Shown in pieces: positions 38,669-48,088 of a stretch of DNA of 64,000 bases. A program made the translations under genes and the position numbers. The notes beneath the pieces were generated by a model. That model saw only the letters and a program-made list of their open reading frames with translations, did not search any database and had not been told where the DNA came from. The first letter of the stretch is position 1. Each line of letters opens with the position of its first letter. The stretch covers positions 62,001 through 126,000 of the forward strand of contig NZ_PJRT01000028.1 of assembly GCF_002858935.1 (NCBI RefSeq). Direction: 5' to 3'. The DNA is from Pantoea endophytica (GTDB taxonomy: Bacteria; Pseudomonadota; Gammaproteobacteria; Enterobacterales; Enterobacteriaceae).

Positions 38669-40159
38669 ATGGTACCTGTGGTCGCGCTGGTTGGGCGTCC
38701 CAATGTGGGAAAATCTACGCTATTTAACCGTTTAACACGCACACGTGATGCGCTGGTGGCGGATTTTCCTGGACTGACTCGCGATCGCAAATATGGTCGC
38801 GCCGAAGTGGAAGGGCGCGAATTCATTGTTATTGATACCGGCGGTATTGATGGCACCGAAGAGGGCGTAGAAAACCGCATGGCGGAGCAGTCGCTGCTGG
38901 CGATTGAAGAAGCCGATGTGGTGCTGTTTATGGTGGATGCGCGCGCGGGCGTAATGCCGGCGGATCAGCAAATCGCTAATCATCTGCGTGCCCGTGAGAA
39001 AGCCACCTTTGTTGTCGCCAACAAAACTGACGGTATCGACCCGGAAGCGGCGGTGCTGGATTTCTATGCGCTGGGCTTAGGCGAGATTCACGCCATTGCA
39101 GCTTCGCATGGCCGCGGCGTTAACAGCCTGCTGGAAACCGCACTGTTGCCGTGGATGGAAGAAATCGTTCCAGAAGTCGAGCTCACTGAAGAAGAAGAGA
39201 ACGCTGCTTATTGGGCCGATTTAGAAGAAGAGAGTGAGAAGGCGCTGGAGGAAGAGGAAGAAGAAGATTTCGACCCAACCACACTGCCAATCAAACTCGC
39301 TATCGTTGGCCGCCCGAACGTGGGTAAGTCAACGCTAACTAACCGCATTCTTGGCGAAGACCGTGTCGTGGTCTTCGACATGCCGGGCACCACGCGCGAC
39401 AGCATCTATATTCCGATGGAACGTGACGGACGTGAGTATGTCCTGATTGATACCGCTGGCGTACGTAAGCGCGGTAAAATCACCGAAACCGTCGAAAAAT
39501 TCTCAGTTATCAAAACGTTGCAAGCGATCGAAGATGCTAACGTGGTAATGCTGGTGATTGATGCCCGTGCCGGAATCTCCGATCAGGATCTCTCGCTGCT
39601 CGGCTTTATCCTGAACAGTGGGCGCTCACTGGTGATCGTGGTCAACAAGTGGGATGGCATGACGCAGGAAGCCAGAGATGAAGTCAAAGAGATGTTGGAC
39701 TTCCGCCTGGGCTTTATCGATTTTGCGCGCATCCACTTTATTTCCGCCCTGCACGGCAGCGGCGTCGGCAACCTGTTCGAATCGGTGACCGAAGCGTACG
39801 ACTGCTCTACCAAACGTGTGGGCACCGCAATGCTGACGCGCATTATGACCATGGCCGCCGACGATCACCAACCGCCGTTGGTGCGGGGTCGCCGCGTGAA
39901 GCTGAAGTATGCGCACGCCGGTGGTTATAACCCGCCAATTGTGGTGATTCACGGCAACCAGGTGAAAGATCTGGCTGATTCCTATAAGCGTTACCTGATG
40001 AACTACTTCCGTCGTTCACTCAACGTTATGGGGACGCCGATTCGCATTCAGTTCAAAGAAGGCGATAACCCGTACGCGGGCAAACGCAACCTGTTGACGC
40101 CAACGCAGCAGCGTAAACGTCAGCGTCTGATGTCGCATCTGAAGAAGAACAAGCGTTAA
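38669..40159 (+). CDS. der: Ribosome assembly GTPase Der (EngA)
   Basis: Der is an essential tandem GTPase for 50S subunit assembly. The first G domain begins [13 protein letters not shown] (residues 8-20), the second [13 protein letters not shown] near residue 212, each with DTxG and NKxD-type motifs. A Glu-rich linker ([15 protein letters not shown]) separates them. The C-terminal KH-like domain (residues 390-496) ends in a basic tail ([16 protein letters not shown]). The protein is 496 residues, a little longer than E. coli Der (490). Confidence 0.98.
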   Translation: MVPVVALVGRPNVGKSTLFNRLTRTRDALVADFPGLTRDRKYGRAEVEGREFIVIDTGGIDGTEEGVENRMAEQSLLAIEEADVVLFMVDARAGVMPADQQIANHLRAREKATFVVANKTDGIDPEAAVLDFYALGLGEIHAIAASHGRGVNSLLETALLPWMEEIVPEVELTEEEENAAYWADLEEESEKALEEEEEEDFDPTTLPIKLAIVGRPNVGKSTLTNRILGEDRVVVFDMPGTTRDSIYIPMERDGREYVLIDTAGVRKRGKITETVEKFSVIKTLQAIEDANVVMLVIDARAGISDQDLSLLGFILNSGRSLVIVVNKWDGMTQEARDEVKEMLDFRLGFIDFARIHFISALHGSGVGNLFESVTEAYDCSTKRVGTAMLTRIMTMAADDHQPPLVRGRRVKLKYAHAGGYNPPIVVIHGNQVKDLADSYKRYLMNYFRRSLNVMGTPIRIQFKEGDNPYAGKRNLLTPTQQRKRQRLMSHLKKNKR

Positions 40160-40165
40160 GATGAG

Positions 40166-40191
40166 AAGGGCCCAGCAGGGCCCTTTTTTTT
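40166..40191 (+). terminator. Intrinsic terminator of der
   Basis: AAGGGCCC/GGGCCCTT with a short loop is followed by eight T. Confidence 0.9.
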
Positions 40192-40203
40192 CACCTGTAA
40201 CTT

Positions 40204-40230
40204 GTAGTGGCGCCATTTATGGCGGCCGCC
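40204..40230. repeat. Short palindrome of the ATTTAT-core family
   Basis: GTAGTGGCGCCATTTATGGCG carries the perfect arms CGCCAT and ATGGCG around TT. The leading GTAG-GGCG resembles the left arm of the repeat at 62587. It lies between the der terminator and yfgJ. Confidence 0.55.
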
Positions 40231-40253
40231 ATCCAAAGCGCAGAGGATAATGG

Positions 40254-40481
40254 ATGAACTTTTCCTGCCCAACCTGTCAGCAACCACTCACTCTCAGTGA
40301 AACCGGTTTTGACTGCCCCAATTGTGAACGTCATTTCGATCGTATCGCCTTATGCCCGGATTGCCATCAGCCGTTACAAGTGCTGAAAGCCTGTGGCGCT
40401 GTCGACTACTTTTGTCAGCACGGCGACGGTCTAATCTCGAAAAAGCGCGTCGAATTTACGCCTGCCTTCATCGCAGATTAA
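40254..40481 (+). CDS. yfgJ: Zinc-ribbon protein YfgJ
   Basis: This is a 75-residue zinc-ribbon protein of the YfgJ family (DUF1407), function unknown. Cysteine pairs CPTC and CPNC, then CPDC and a single C in YFCQHG are candidates for two zinc sites. The central segment CPDCHQPLQVLKACGAVDYF is almost identical to the E. coli protein, as is GLISKKRVEF. The gene lies after der as in E. coli, where xseA would come next on the other strand; here about 4.5 kb of additional genes intervene. Confidence 0.92.
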   Translation: MNFSCPTCQQPLTLSETGFDCPNCERHFDRIALCPDCHQPLQVLKACGAVDYFCQHGDGLISKKRVEFTPAFIAD

Positions 40482-40506
40482 AAACTCCGGATTCCACGCC
40501 TAGAGT

Positions 40507-40554
40507 TATTAACCAGTTACGCCTGGATTTGTAGCAAAAATGCTATTAACCAGT
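40507..40554 (+). promoter_or_regulatory. Direct repeats TATTAACCAGT upstream of gcd
   Basis: Two identical 11-mers start at 40507 and 40544, 37 bp apart, and lie just upstream of a candidate promoter. They could be activator sites. No protein is known to me for this motif. Confidence 0.35.
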
Positions 40555-40573
40555 GACTGCCGCGTTATGGATA

Positions 40574-40603
40574 TTCACTTTTTATTGTACCAAGTGGTAC
40601 AAT
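40574..40603 (+). promoter_or_regulatory. Candidate gcd promoter overlapping a 20-bp palindrome
   Basis: TTCACT and TACAAT are 18 bp apart. ATTGTACC and GGTACAAT (40584-40603) form perfect 8-bp arms around AAGT and cover the spacer and the whole -10, the position of a repressor site. The 327-bp gap between yfgJ and the dehydrogenase holds this, the direct repeats at 40507 and a leader of about 200 nt in which I see nothing else firm. Confidence 0.5.
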
Positions 40604-40808
40604 CCTGCCGCCTTGTCGCGAGAATCACTCTCACCTACGTTGTGTCCTCGCTCACAAGCGCCGAATCACGGGCATTGCACCCGTATCAATAGATATAAAA
40701 TAAAGCGTAACGGAATAGTTCCTGTCTCCCGCTGCGGCTGGGGCCTTGTCATCGGCTGCCACAGATTTATCGGCGCCAGCGCTTTATTTTTTCAGGAGAG
40801 TTTTTGTT

Positions 40809-43247
40809 ATGGCAGAAAATTCCGCTCGTCCCGGCAAAGGGCTGAGCATCTGGTCCGTACTGTTTGGCCTGGTCTTGCTGGCAATCGGCTTGTTCTTCGC
40901 AATCGGCGGCGGCAAGCTGGTCGCGCTGGGCGGCAGCTGGTACTTCCTCATCGCCGGTATCGTTATGTTGCTGGCGGCCATTCAGTTCTTCCGTCGCAAA
41001 TCATCCGCCGTCACCCTGTTTATTCTGGTGTTTGCTGGCACGCTGATTTGGTCACTGTATGATGCAGGCCTGCATTTCTGGCCGCTGGTCTCGCGCTTGA
41101 TGGTGCCGGCCGGCTTGATGCTGTTTGCATTCCTCACCTGGCCAGCCCTGCGTAAAAGCGAAGGCAAAAGCTCCCTGGCAAAAGTCTCTTATGTGCTGTC
41201 TGCGGTGATCGTGGTGGGCATGGTGGCGACTTTCGTGCAGATGTTCCAGCCGCATCCTACCGTGGCATTTGACGGTAAACAGCTGCCGCTGATTCCGGTC
41301 GATAAATCAAAACCTCAGCAAGACTGGAGCAGCTACGGCCGTACGCCGGGTGGCGACCGCTTCGCTGCCATCGATCAGATTACCCGCGATAACGTGAAAG
41401 ATCTGCAGGTTGCCTGGACTTTCCACACTGGCGATACGCCAATCAGCCCAACCGGTAACGGTGCGGAAGATCAGCAAACCCCGCTGCAGGTGGGCAACAC
41501 GCTGTTCCTGTGCACCCCGCATAACAATGTGATTGCGGTTGCCGCAGACAGTGGTAAGGAAATCTGGAAACGCGAAATCAACGCGCAGGCAGAAGTGTGG
41601 AACCGCTGCCGTGGCTTAGCCTATTTCGATGCGACTAAACCCCTGCAGCAGCCAACCGAGCCGGGTTCAACGCCGGTTACTGCCGCTGTGCTGCCTGCTG
41701 GCGACACCTGTCAGCGTCGTATTCTGATGAACACCATTGATGCGCGTCTGATTGCTATCAACGCCGACAACGGTGAGCTGTGCGACACCTTCGGTACGCA
41801 CGGTGTGGTTGACCTGAAAACCGGTCTGGGCAGTGCGCCAGATCCGCAATATCAGTTGACGTCACCGCCAGCGATGGCCGGTACCACTGTTGTTGTGGGT
41901 GGTCGTGTCGCCGATAACGTACAGACCGACATGCCTGGCGGCGTGCTGCGTGGTTTTGACGTCATCACCGGTCAGATGCGTTGGGCGTTTGACCCAGGCA
42001 ACGACGACCCCAATGCGGTGCTGATGCCGGGTAAAAATTACACCCGCAGTACGCCAAACTCGTGGGCGCCAATGTCTTACGATCCGGCAATGAACACCGT
42101 GTTCCTGCCGATGGGTAGCTCGTCAGTGGATCTGTGGGGTGCGAACCGTACCAAACTGGATCACACTTACGGCGCATCAATCCTGGCGTTGGATGCCACC
42201 ACCGGTAAGCAGAAGTGGGTTTATCAGACCGTGCATAACGATCTGTGGGACTTCGACCTGCCAATGCAGCCGAGCCTGGTCGACTTCCCGATGAAGGACG
42301 GCACTAACAAGCCAGCTGTAGTTATCGGCGCGAAAACCGGCATGATCTGGGTGCTGGACCGCCTGACCGGCAAGCCTTTGACCAAAGTTGAAGAGCTGCC
42401 GATGCCGCAGGGTCACATCCCGAACGAGCAGTACACCAAAACTCAGCCGCACTCCGTGGAAATGCCAAATATCGGCAACCAGAAAATGACGGAATCGGAT
42501 ATGTGGGGGGCAACACCGTTTGATCAGCTGGCGTGCCGTATTGCCTTTAAAGGTATGCGTTACGATGGTCTGTTCACCGTGCCGGATACCGATAAATCCC
42601 TCAGCTTCCCAGGTTCACTGGGCGGTATGAACTGGGGCGGTATCTCGTTTGACCCGAACAACCAGTACATGTTCGTTAACGACATGCGTCTGGGCCTGTG
42701 GGTACAGATGATTCCACAAGACACCAGCAAAACGGCGGCCAGCAACGGCGGTGAAGCCATCAACACCGGTATGGGTGCGGTTCCGCTGAAAGGCACACCG
42801 TACGCGGTGAACAAAAACCGCTTCATGTCGCCGCTGGGCATTCCGTGCCAGGCTCCGCCGTTCGGTACGCTGTCAGCGATTGACATGAAAACACGTCAGA
42901 TCGTGTGGCAGGTGCCGGTGGGTACGGTAGAAGATACCGGTCCGTTTGGTATCAAAATGCGCGCGAAAATGCCAATTGGTATGCCGACCTTAGGCGGCAC
43001 GCTGGCAACGCAGGGTGGCCTGGTGTTCATCGCGGGTACGCAGGATTACTATCTGCGCGCTTTCGATAGCTCAACCGGTAAAGAAGTGTGGAAAGCACGT
43101 CTGCCAGTCGGCAGCCAGGGCGGTCCAATCAGCTATGTTTCGCCGAAAACCGGCAAACAGTACATCCTGATCTCTGCAGGCGGTGCACGTCAGTCGCCAG
43201 ACCGTGGTGATTACGTGATTGCTTACGCGCTGCCAGACAGCAAGTAA
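40809..43247 (+). CDS. Membrane-bound PQQ-dependent dehydrogenase, glucose/quinate/shikimate family
   Basis: This enzyme oxidises a sugar or polyol on the periplasmic side and passes electrons to ubiquinone, using pyrroloquinoline quinone. Five membrane segments occupy residues 12-150. The PQQ propeller follows from about 170, with tryptophan-docking repeats (ALDATTGKQKWVYQ, AFDSSTGKEVWKARL) and the catalytic-base region HNDLWDFDLPMQP. The 812-residue length fits Gcd (about 796). Similarity to E. coli Gcd is partial, so glucose is only the likeliest substrate; quinate or another polyol is possible and I give no symbol. ATG 40809 follows AGGAGAG. The gene lies outside the E. coli order, and no pqq biosynthesis gene is in the window. 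Confidence 0.88.
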   Translation: MAENSARPGKGLSIWSVLFGLVLLAIGLFFAIGGGKLVALGGSWYFLIAGIVMLLAAIQFFRRKSSAVTLFILVFAGTLIWSLYDAGLHFWPLVSRLMVPAGLMLFAFLTWPALRKSEGKSSLAKVSYVLSAVIVVGMVATFVQMFQPHPTVAFDGKQLPLIPVDKSKPQQDWSSYGRTPGGDRFAAIDQITRDNVKDLQVAWTFHTGDTPISPTGNGAEDQQTPLQVGNTLFLCTPHNNVIAVAADSGKEIWKREINAQAEVWNRCRGLAYFDATKPLQQPTEPGSTPVTAAVLPAGDTCQRRILMNTIDARLIAINADNGELCDTFGTHGVVDLKTGLGSAPDPQYQLTSPPAMAGTTVVVGGRVADNVQTDMPGGVLRGFDVITGQMRWAFDPGNDDPNAVLMPGKNYTRSTPNSWAPMSYDPAMNTVFLPMGSSSVDLWGANRTKLDHTYGASILALDATTGKQKWVYQTVHNDLWDFDLPMQPSLVDFPMKDGTNKPAVVIGAKTGMIWVLDRLTGKPLTKVEELPMPQGHIPNEQYTKTQPHSVEMPNIGNQKMTESDMWGATPFDQLACRIAFKGMRYDGLFTVPDTDKSLSFPGSLGGMNWGGISFDPNNQYMFVNDMRLGLWVQMIPQDTSKTAASNGGEAINTGMGAVPLKGTPYAVNKNRFMSPLGIPCQAPPFGTLSAIDMKTRQIVWQVPVGTVEDTGPFGIKMRAKMPIGMPTLGGTLATQGGLVFIAGTQDYYLRAFDSSTGKEVWKARLPVGSQGGPISYVSPKTGKQYILISAGGARQSPDRGDYVIAYALPDSK

Positions 43248-43261
43248 GTTAAAAAAGGAGA

Positions 43262-43293
43262 AAGGCCGACATCATGATGTCGGCCTTTTTTTT
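43262..43293 (+). terminator. Intrinsic terminator of the PQQ dehydrogenase gene
   Basis: AAGGCCGACATCATGATGTCGGCCTT is a perfect palindrome followed by eight T. Confidence 0.92.
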
Positions 43294-43334
43294 ATCACCC
43301 TCCGTGGCACATCTCTTCCTTTAAGGCACCTTAA

Positions 43335-43517
43335 TTACTGCTGCTTAGAAGGGCGACGGCTTTTTTGACCTCCTTTTCTTCCAGCTTCCCTGGCTCTTTC
43401 AGGATCGTTTCTGAAATTACCCCCACTGACTTTGCCGCCAGCGCTACCGGCTTCCCTGGCGCGCTCCGGGTCCTCTGCAAAGTTCCCGGCACCACCTCGT
43501 TGCTTTTTTTGTGTCAT
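43335..43517 (-). CDS. KGG-domain general stress protein
   Basis: This 60-residue, highly charged protein has two KGG (con-10/GsiB-like) repeats, GNFAEDPERAREAGSAGGK and GNFRNDPERAREAGRKGG, ending in a basic tail. Relatives such as E. coli YciG are stress-induced and hydrophilic; no enzyme activity is known. GAGG precedes the ATG by 8 bp. A σS-like -10 lies upstream, which fits a stationary-phase or osmotic stress gene. Confidence 0.88.
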   Translation of the reverse strand: MTQKKQRGGAGNFAEDPERAREAGSAGGKVSGGNFRNDPERAREAGRKGGQKSRRPSKQQ

Positions 43518-43574
43518 AGCAGAGACCTCATCTAAGGGTGTTTTCTTCGACGTGGACTAGCTAGCCACATAATG

Positions 43575-43581
43575 AGTATAG
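43575..43581 (-). promoter_or_regulatory. σS-like -10 of the KGG gene
   Basis: On the minus strand CTATACT, with a C at -13, is the σS-preferred -10. The -35 region is poor, as is common for σS promoters. Confidence 0.5.
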
Positions 43582-43620
43582 TCAATCAGTTACGCTCTGC
43601 CTTGAGAGATCTCCGATAAC

Positions 43621-43947
43621 CTATTCACCGTCTCGCCACAGCGATTGCAGCTCGGGGGGCGCCAGTTGTTCGGGAATTAAAATCACGAAACTTCCCGCTT
43701 CGCGATGGGTAGCATAGGTGATTTGAATGCGGTAGTAGCGCTGATCGCCACGACCGACATTTGCCGCCTGATCTTCCGTTTCCCCCAAGGGCATTGCCTG
43801 TTCCAGCACCTCGCAGACGCGCTGCTTTTGCGGTTCCGGTAGTTCCGCCAGCGTAAAGCGCCGCTCTCCGCGCAGTTTAGGGATAAAAGCGATTCCGCCT
43901 TCCCGCGCCAGTTCGATGATTGCGTCATCGGTCAGTTGGATGTCCAT
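43621..43947 (-). CDS. Emfourin-type inhibitor of the M4 protease
   Basis: The 108-residue product matches the small proteins encoded after protealysin genes; in Serratia proteamaculans the equivalent, emfourin, is a slow-binding inhibitor of protealysin. It has no signal peptide and no cysteines that would form disulphides in the periplasm. Recognisable parts are MDIQLTDDAIIELAREGG and SFVILIPEQLAPPELQSLW. ATG 43947 lies 16 bp inside the 3' end of the protease gene, so the two are translated in a coupled fashion; the frame is open further upstream but only through the protease gene. Confidence 0.8.
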   Translation of the reverse strand: MDIQLTDDAIIELAREGGIAFIPKLRGERRFTLAELPEPQKQRVCEVLEQAMPLGETEDQAANVGRGDQRYYRIQITYATHREAGSFVILIPEQLAPPELQSLWRDGE

Positions 43948-44957
43948 GTTACGCCTACCTGCTGCCAGGCGGATTGGATCTTTTCCGCCACTGAGCTGTT
44001 GAATCGTTGATTGGCGTGCTGCACGGTAAAGCGCGCAAAGGTGCTGAAATCGGCATCCTGCGGCAGCGTTTTGTCGCACAGCGTGTTGTACCACGCTTGA
44101 CCGGCCTGTTCCCACGCAAAGCCGCCCAGCGCTTTAGCGGCGAGGTAAAAGGCGCGATTGGGAATGCCGGAATTGAGGTGCACGCCGCCGTTGTCGTCAC
44201 GCGTTTCGATGTAGTGCGCCATATCGGCCGGTTGCGGATCTTTACCCAGCACCGGATCATCGTAAGCCGTTCCCGGTGACGACATCGAGCGCAATCCGCG
44301 CCCGTTGATGCCCTGCGCCAGTAAACCTTCGCCGATAATCCAGTCGGCCTGATCGGCGCTCTGCTTGAGGTGAAATTGCTTCACCAGCGAACCAAACACG
44401 TCAGACATCGATTCATTCAGCGCGCCTGCCTGTTGGAAATAGATTAATCCCGCTTCGGTTTCTGTCACGCCGTGCGTCAGCTCGTGCGCCACCACATCCA
44501 GCGCGATAGTGAAGCGATTGAAAATCTCGCCGTCACCGTCACCAAACACCATCTGCTGCCCGTTCCAGAAGGCGTTCTGATACTCCTTGCCGTAATGCAC
44601 GGTGCCATCGAGCTTGAGGCCTTTATTGTCCAGCGAGTTGCGTTGGTAGATTTGCCAGAAGAAATCGTAGGTAATGCCGAGATAGTTCCAGGCTTCTTCG
44701 GCTGCAACATCACCATTTCCCGGCTGGCCTTCTTCGCGCACCAACGTGCCGGGCAGATTTTGCGTCCCTTCGGCGTCATAGATAGCACGCAGCACTGTGC
44801 CTGGCTGAGCGGTGGTGGTGCTTGCTGGTTTAGCGTTATGTTCGCCCATCAAGTGCTGGACGTGGGTGAGGGTGCGGCGCGCGTAGTCTTGTTGCGCGCC
44901 GGAGCAGTTATCAATGATATTGCGCAGAATGTAGGGAGGAATAACGCTGTAAGACAT
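43932..44957 (-). CDS. Protealysin-like M4 metalloprotease
   Basis: This is a thermolysin-family protease of the short-propeptide, protealysin type. The zinc site is HELTH (His158, Glu159, His162) with the third ligand Glu182 in GALNESMSD; the catalytic region GGVHLNSGIPN is present. Its 341 residues equal the length of S. proteamaculans protealysin. It has no signal peptide, and a propeptide of about 50 residues begins with MSYSVIPPYI, containing the PP-hydrophobic motif. Such enzymes act in the cytoplasm or after release, with actin and OmpX among reported targets. The inhibitor gene overlaps its end. A -10-like TATACT lies upstream, near the end of xseA. Confidence 0.93.
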   Translation of the reverse strand: MSYSVIPPYILRNIIDNCSGAQQDYARRTLTHVQHLMGEHNAKPASTTTAQPGTVLRAIYDAEGTQNLPGTLVREEGQPGNGDVAAEEAWNYLGITYDFFWQIYQRNSLDNKGLKLDGTVHYGKEYQNAFWNGQQMVFGDGDGEIFNRFTIALDVVAHELTHGVTETEAGLIYFQQAGALNESMSDVFGSLVKQFHLKQSADQADWIIGEGLLAQGINGRGLRSMSSPGTAYDDPVLGKDPQPADMAHYIETRDDNGGVHLNSGIPNRAFYLAAKALGGFAWEQAGQAWYNTLCDKTLPQDADFSTFARFTVQHANQRFNSSVAEKIQSAWQQVGVTWTSN

Positions 44958-45006
44958 AAAAAAACTCCTGGCCGTTTAGGTACATGCCAGAAGTATAGTT
45001 TTCCCG

Positions 45007-46380
45007 CTATGAACGCGCTTTGCGGCTCCGGGATTTCTGCGGTTCGAGTGCGGTAACCTGGCTTTCCACCCAACCATCGTCCAGCCGGGTGCGCAGCAAG
45101 TCGCCTTTGCTCAACTGTTGAGTTTTCTTCACCACCTGACCTTGGGTGTCGGTGGTTACGCTGAAGCCACGCGCCAGCGTTGCCAGCGGGCTCACGCCTT
45201 CCAGCTGTGCCGCCAGCGTGCCAAAGCGCTGACGATTGTGATTGAGCTGCTTCTCCATGCCCTGCTGTAAGCGATAGTGCCATTGCTGGAGCTGCTGCTG
45301 AGCGCGCAGAATACGTCCCTGCGGCTGCTGGGCGTTAAGGCGTTGCAGCAGGCGATCCTGCTGACGATTGGCCACACGCATGCGCTGGTCCATTGCTTCA
45401 CCGAGACGGCGCTGCAGCTGTAAGAGCGCGGTTTGCTGGCGTGCCAGACGCAGCTGTGGATGCTGCTGCTGCAAGCGGTGCTGAATGCGCGTGAAGCGAC
45501 GCTGCTGCTGAGCCAGATAGAAATCCATCGCCATCTCCATGCGCTGCTGCTGCGACTGCAAACGACGCAACAGTTCAAGCTGATTACGGCTCACCAGTTC
45601 TGCCGCAGCAGACGGCGTCGGCGCACGTAAATCCGCTACGAAGTCAGCGATAGTGACATCGGTTTCATGCCCAACGGCGCTGACAATCGGCAGGCGGCTG
45701 GCAAAAATCGCCCGCGCCACGCGCTCGTCATTGAAGCTCCACAAATCTTCCAGCGAACCGCCGCCACGACCGACAATCAGCACGTCACACTCATCGCGCT
45801 GGTTAGCCAGCTCAATGGCACGCACAATGCCAGCCGGCGCATCCACGCCTTGCACCGCGGTGGGATAGATAATCACCGGCAGTGAAGGATCGCGTCGATG
45901 CAGCACGCGCAGCACGTCGTGCAGCGCCGCGCCGGTGGCGGAGGTAATCACGCCCACCTGACGCGCCGGATCCGGCAGCGGCTGTTTGAACTGTTGATCG
46001 AATAAGCCTTCCGCGGCTAAACGCGCTTTCAGCTGCTCGAATTGCTGCTGCAGCAAGCCTTCACCGGCCGGATGCATGCTTTCGATAATCAGCTGATAAT
46101 CGCCGCGCGGCTCATACAGCGTGATGCTGGCGCGCACTAACACCTGCTGGCCATGTTGAGGACGGAAGGTGACGCGACGGTTGCTGTTGCGGAACATCGC
46201 GCAGCGCACTTGTGCGCCATCATCCTTCAACGTGAAGTACCAATGACCGGAAGAGGGCTGAGTGAAATTTGAAATTTCAGCGCTGAGCCACACCAGGCCC
46301 ATCTCATTTTCCAGCAGTTGGCGCACCGTGGTGTTCAGGCGGCTGACGGTAAAAATATTGGCGGTTGGCGGTAGCGACAT
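45007..46380 (-). CDS. xseA: Exodeoxyribonuclease VII large subunit
   Basis: XseA with XseB degrades single-stranded DNA in both directions. The OB-fold lies at residues 10-105 ([20 protein letters not shown]), the catalytic domain follows with [30 protein letters not shown] and [15 protein letters not shown], then a long Gln/Arg-rich coiled coil (about 265-400). The C-terminus ([11 protein letters not shown]) is intact and it has 457 residues (456 in E. coli). It is divergent from guaB, as in E. coli. Confidence 0.98.
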   Translation of the reverse strand: MSLPPTANIFTVSRLNTTVRQLLENEMGLVWLSAEISNFTQPSSGHWYFTLKDDGAQVRCAMFRNSNRRVTFRPQHGQQVLVRASITLYEPRGDYQLIIESMHPAGEGLLQQQFEQLKARLAAEGLFDQQFKQPLPDPARQVGVITSATGAALHDVLRVLHRRDPSLPVIIYPTAVQGVDAPAGIVRAIELANQRDECDVLIVGRGGGSLEDLWSFNDERVARAIFASRLPIVSAVGHETDVTIADFVADLRAPTPSAAAELVSRNQLELLRRLQSQQQRMEMAMDFYLAQQQRRFTRIQHRLQQQHPQLRLARQQTALLQLQRRLGEAMDQRMRVANRQQDRLLQRLNAQQPQGRILRAQQQLQQWHYRLQQGMEKQLNHNRQRFGTLAAQLEGVSPLATLARGFSVTTDTQGQVVKKTQQLSKGDLLRTRLDDGWVESQVTALEPQKSRSRKARS

Positions 46381-46395
46381 GTGATGTAGATCAAA
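46380..46395. promoter_or_regulatory. CRP site upstream of guaB
   Basis: TGTGA-N6-TCAAA matches 8 of 10 consensus positions. Its centre is at about -117 from the predicted guaB start, the same distance as the CRP site described in E. coli guaB. It overlaps the xseA start codon, so it may affect both genes. Confidence 0.6.
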
Positions 46396-46472
46396 TTTTA
46401 AATCAGAGGGTTAATCAACTGATACTACATTGCTTGCCCCGAGGATCAAGACATTTTCTGAAAAAACACTGG

Positions 46473-46498
46473 AGGCAATCGGTTTCGGCCTGTATAAT
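46473..46498 (+). promoter_or_regulatory. guaB promoter with PurR operator
   Basis: AGGCAATCGGTTTCGG (46473-46488) matches the PurR consensus at 12 of 16 positions, and a consensus -10, TATAAT, lies at 46493-46498. The operator fills the spacer, so PurR would block polymerase. The -35 is poor. Confidence 0.65.
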
Positions 46499-46549
46499 GC
46501 CGCGGCAATATTTTATCTGTTTTAATCGCCCCCAGGTGGAGATATTGCA

Positions 46550-48016
46550 ATGTTAAGAATCGCTAAAGAAGCCCTCACATTTGACGACGTTCTGCTCGTT
46601 CCCGCTCACTCCACTGTCTTACCGAACACCGCTGATCTCAGCACTCAACTGACGAAAAACATCCGTCTGAACATCCCCATGCTCTCCGCTGCAATGGACA
46701 CCGTGACCGAAGCCGGTCTGGCAATTGCGCTGGCGCAGGAAGGTGGTTTGGGCTTTATTCACAAAAACATGTCAATTGAGCGCCAGGCGGATGAAGTTCG
46801 TAAGGTGAAAAAACACGAAAGCGGCGTCGTTACCGATCCACAAACCGTGCTGCCAACCACCGCGCTGGCGGCGGTGAAAGAGCTGACCGAACGTAACGGC
46901 TTCGCCGGCTACCCAGTCGTGAACACCGACAACGAGCTGGTGGGCATCATCACGGGCCGTGACGTGCGTTTTGTTACCGACCTGACCTTACCAGTTTCCG
47001 CGGTGATGACCCCTAAAGAGCGCCTGGTAACGGTGAAAGAGGGTGAAGCACGCGAAGTTGTGCTGCACAAAATGCATGAAAAACGTGTTGAGAAAGCGCT
47101 GGTTGTTGATGACAGCTTCCACCTGCTGGGCATGATCACCGTTAAAGACTTCCAAAAAGCCGAACGTAAACCTAACGCGTGTAAAGATGCGGAAGGCCGT
47201 CTGCGCGTAGGCGCTGCTGTTGGTGCCGGTGCGGGCAATGAAGAGCGCGTTGATGCGCTGGTTGCTGCCGGTGTTGACGTGCTGCTGATTGACTCATCAC
47301 ACGGTCACTCTGAAGGCGTGCTGCAGCGTATTCGTGAAACCCGTGCAAAATACCCGAACCTGGAAATCATCGGCGGCAACGTTGCCACCGGCGCAGGCGC
47401 ATTGGCGTTGGCGCAGGCCGGCGTGAGCGCGGTGAAAGTGGGGATCGGTCCTGGCTCAATCTGTACCACGCGTATCGTCACTGGTGTTGGCGTGCCACAG
47501 ATCACCGCGGTTTCTGATGCGGTTGCCGCGCTGGAAGGCACCGGCATTCCGGTTATCGCTGATGGCGGCATCCGCTTCTCTGGCGACATCGCTAAAGCGA
47601 TTGCAGCAGGCGCAGCGGCCGTCATGGTCGGTTCTATGCTGGCTGGTACCGAAGAGTCTCCGGGCGAAATCGAGCTGTATCAGGGCCGTTCGTTCAAGTC
47701 TTATCGCGGTATGGGTTCACTGGGCGCGATGTCTAAAGGCTCTTCAGATCGTTACTTCCAGAGCGATAACGCCGCTGACAAACTGGTACCGGAAGGTATC
47801 GAAGGCCGCGTGGCCTATAAAGGCCGCCTGAAAGAGATCGTGCACCAGCAAATGGGCGGCTTGCGCTCTTGCATGGGCCTGACGGGTTGCCAGACCATTG
47901 ACGATCTGCGCACCAAAGCGGAGTTCGTGCGTATCAGCGGCGCGGGCATCAATGAAAGCCACGTGCATGACGTGACCATCACCAAAGAGTCACCAAACTA
48001 CCGCATGGGTTCATAA
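46550..48016 (+). CDS. guaB: Inosine-5'-monophosphate dehydrogenase
   Basis: GuaB oxidises IMP to XMP with NAD, the first step of GMP synthesis. The TIM barrel is interrupted by two CBS domains (about residues 93-205), which bind nucleotides. The active-site loop [13 protein letters not shown] holds the catalytic cysteine, and the flap is [19 protein letters not shown]. It is 488 residues, the E. coli length. It forms the usual guaB-guaA pair, but a terminator-like hairpin separates the two. Confidence 0.99.
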   Translation: MLRIAKEALTFDDVLLVPAHSTVLPNTADLSTQLTKNIRLNIPMLSAAMDTVTEAGLAIALAQEGGLGFIHKNMSIERQADEVRKVKKHESGVVTDPQTVLPTTALAAVKELTERNGFAGYPVVNTDNELVGIITGRDVRFVTDLTLPVSAVMTPKERLVTVKEGEAREVVLHKMHEKRVEKALVVDDSFHLLGMITVKDFQKAERKPNACKDAEGRLRVGAAVGAGAGNEERVDALVAAGVDVLLIDSSHGHSEGVLQRIRETRAKYPNLEIIGGNVATGAGALALAQAGVSAVKVGIGPGSICTTRIVTGVGVPQITAVSDAVAALEGTGIPVIADGGIRFSGDIAKAIAAGAAAVMVGSMLAGTEESPGEIELYQGRSFKSYRGMGSLGAMSKGSSDRYFQSDNAADKLVPEGIEGRVAYKGRLKEIVHQQMGGLRSCMGLTGCQTIDDLRTKAEFVRISGAGINESHVHDVTITKESPNYRMGS

Positions 48017-48030
48017 TCCCGTAAAATTTA

Positions 48031-48059
48031 GCGCCCGGCACCCGCCGGGCGCTTTTATT
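48031..48059 (+). terminator. Terminator-like hairpin between guaB and guaA
   Basis: GCGCCCGGC/GCCGGGCGC is a 9-bp GC-only stem followed by TTTTATTATT. As guaA has no obvious promoter of its own, this is probably a partial terminator. Confidence 0.7.
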
Positions 48060-48088
48060 ATTAAGTCCATCCCAATGGAAACGCCTCA

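Noticed and set aside
38669..40159. Glu-rich linker in Der as an insertion
   Set aside because: An acidic linker between the two G domains is normal for enteric Der.
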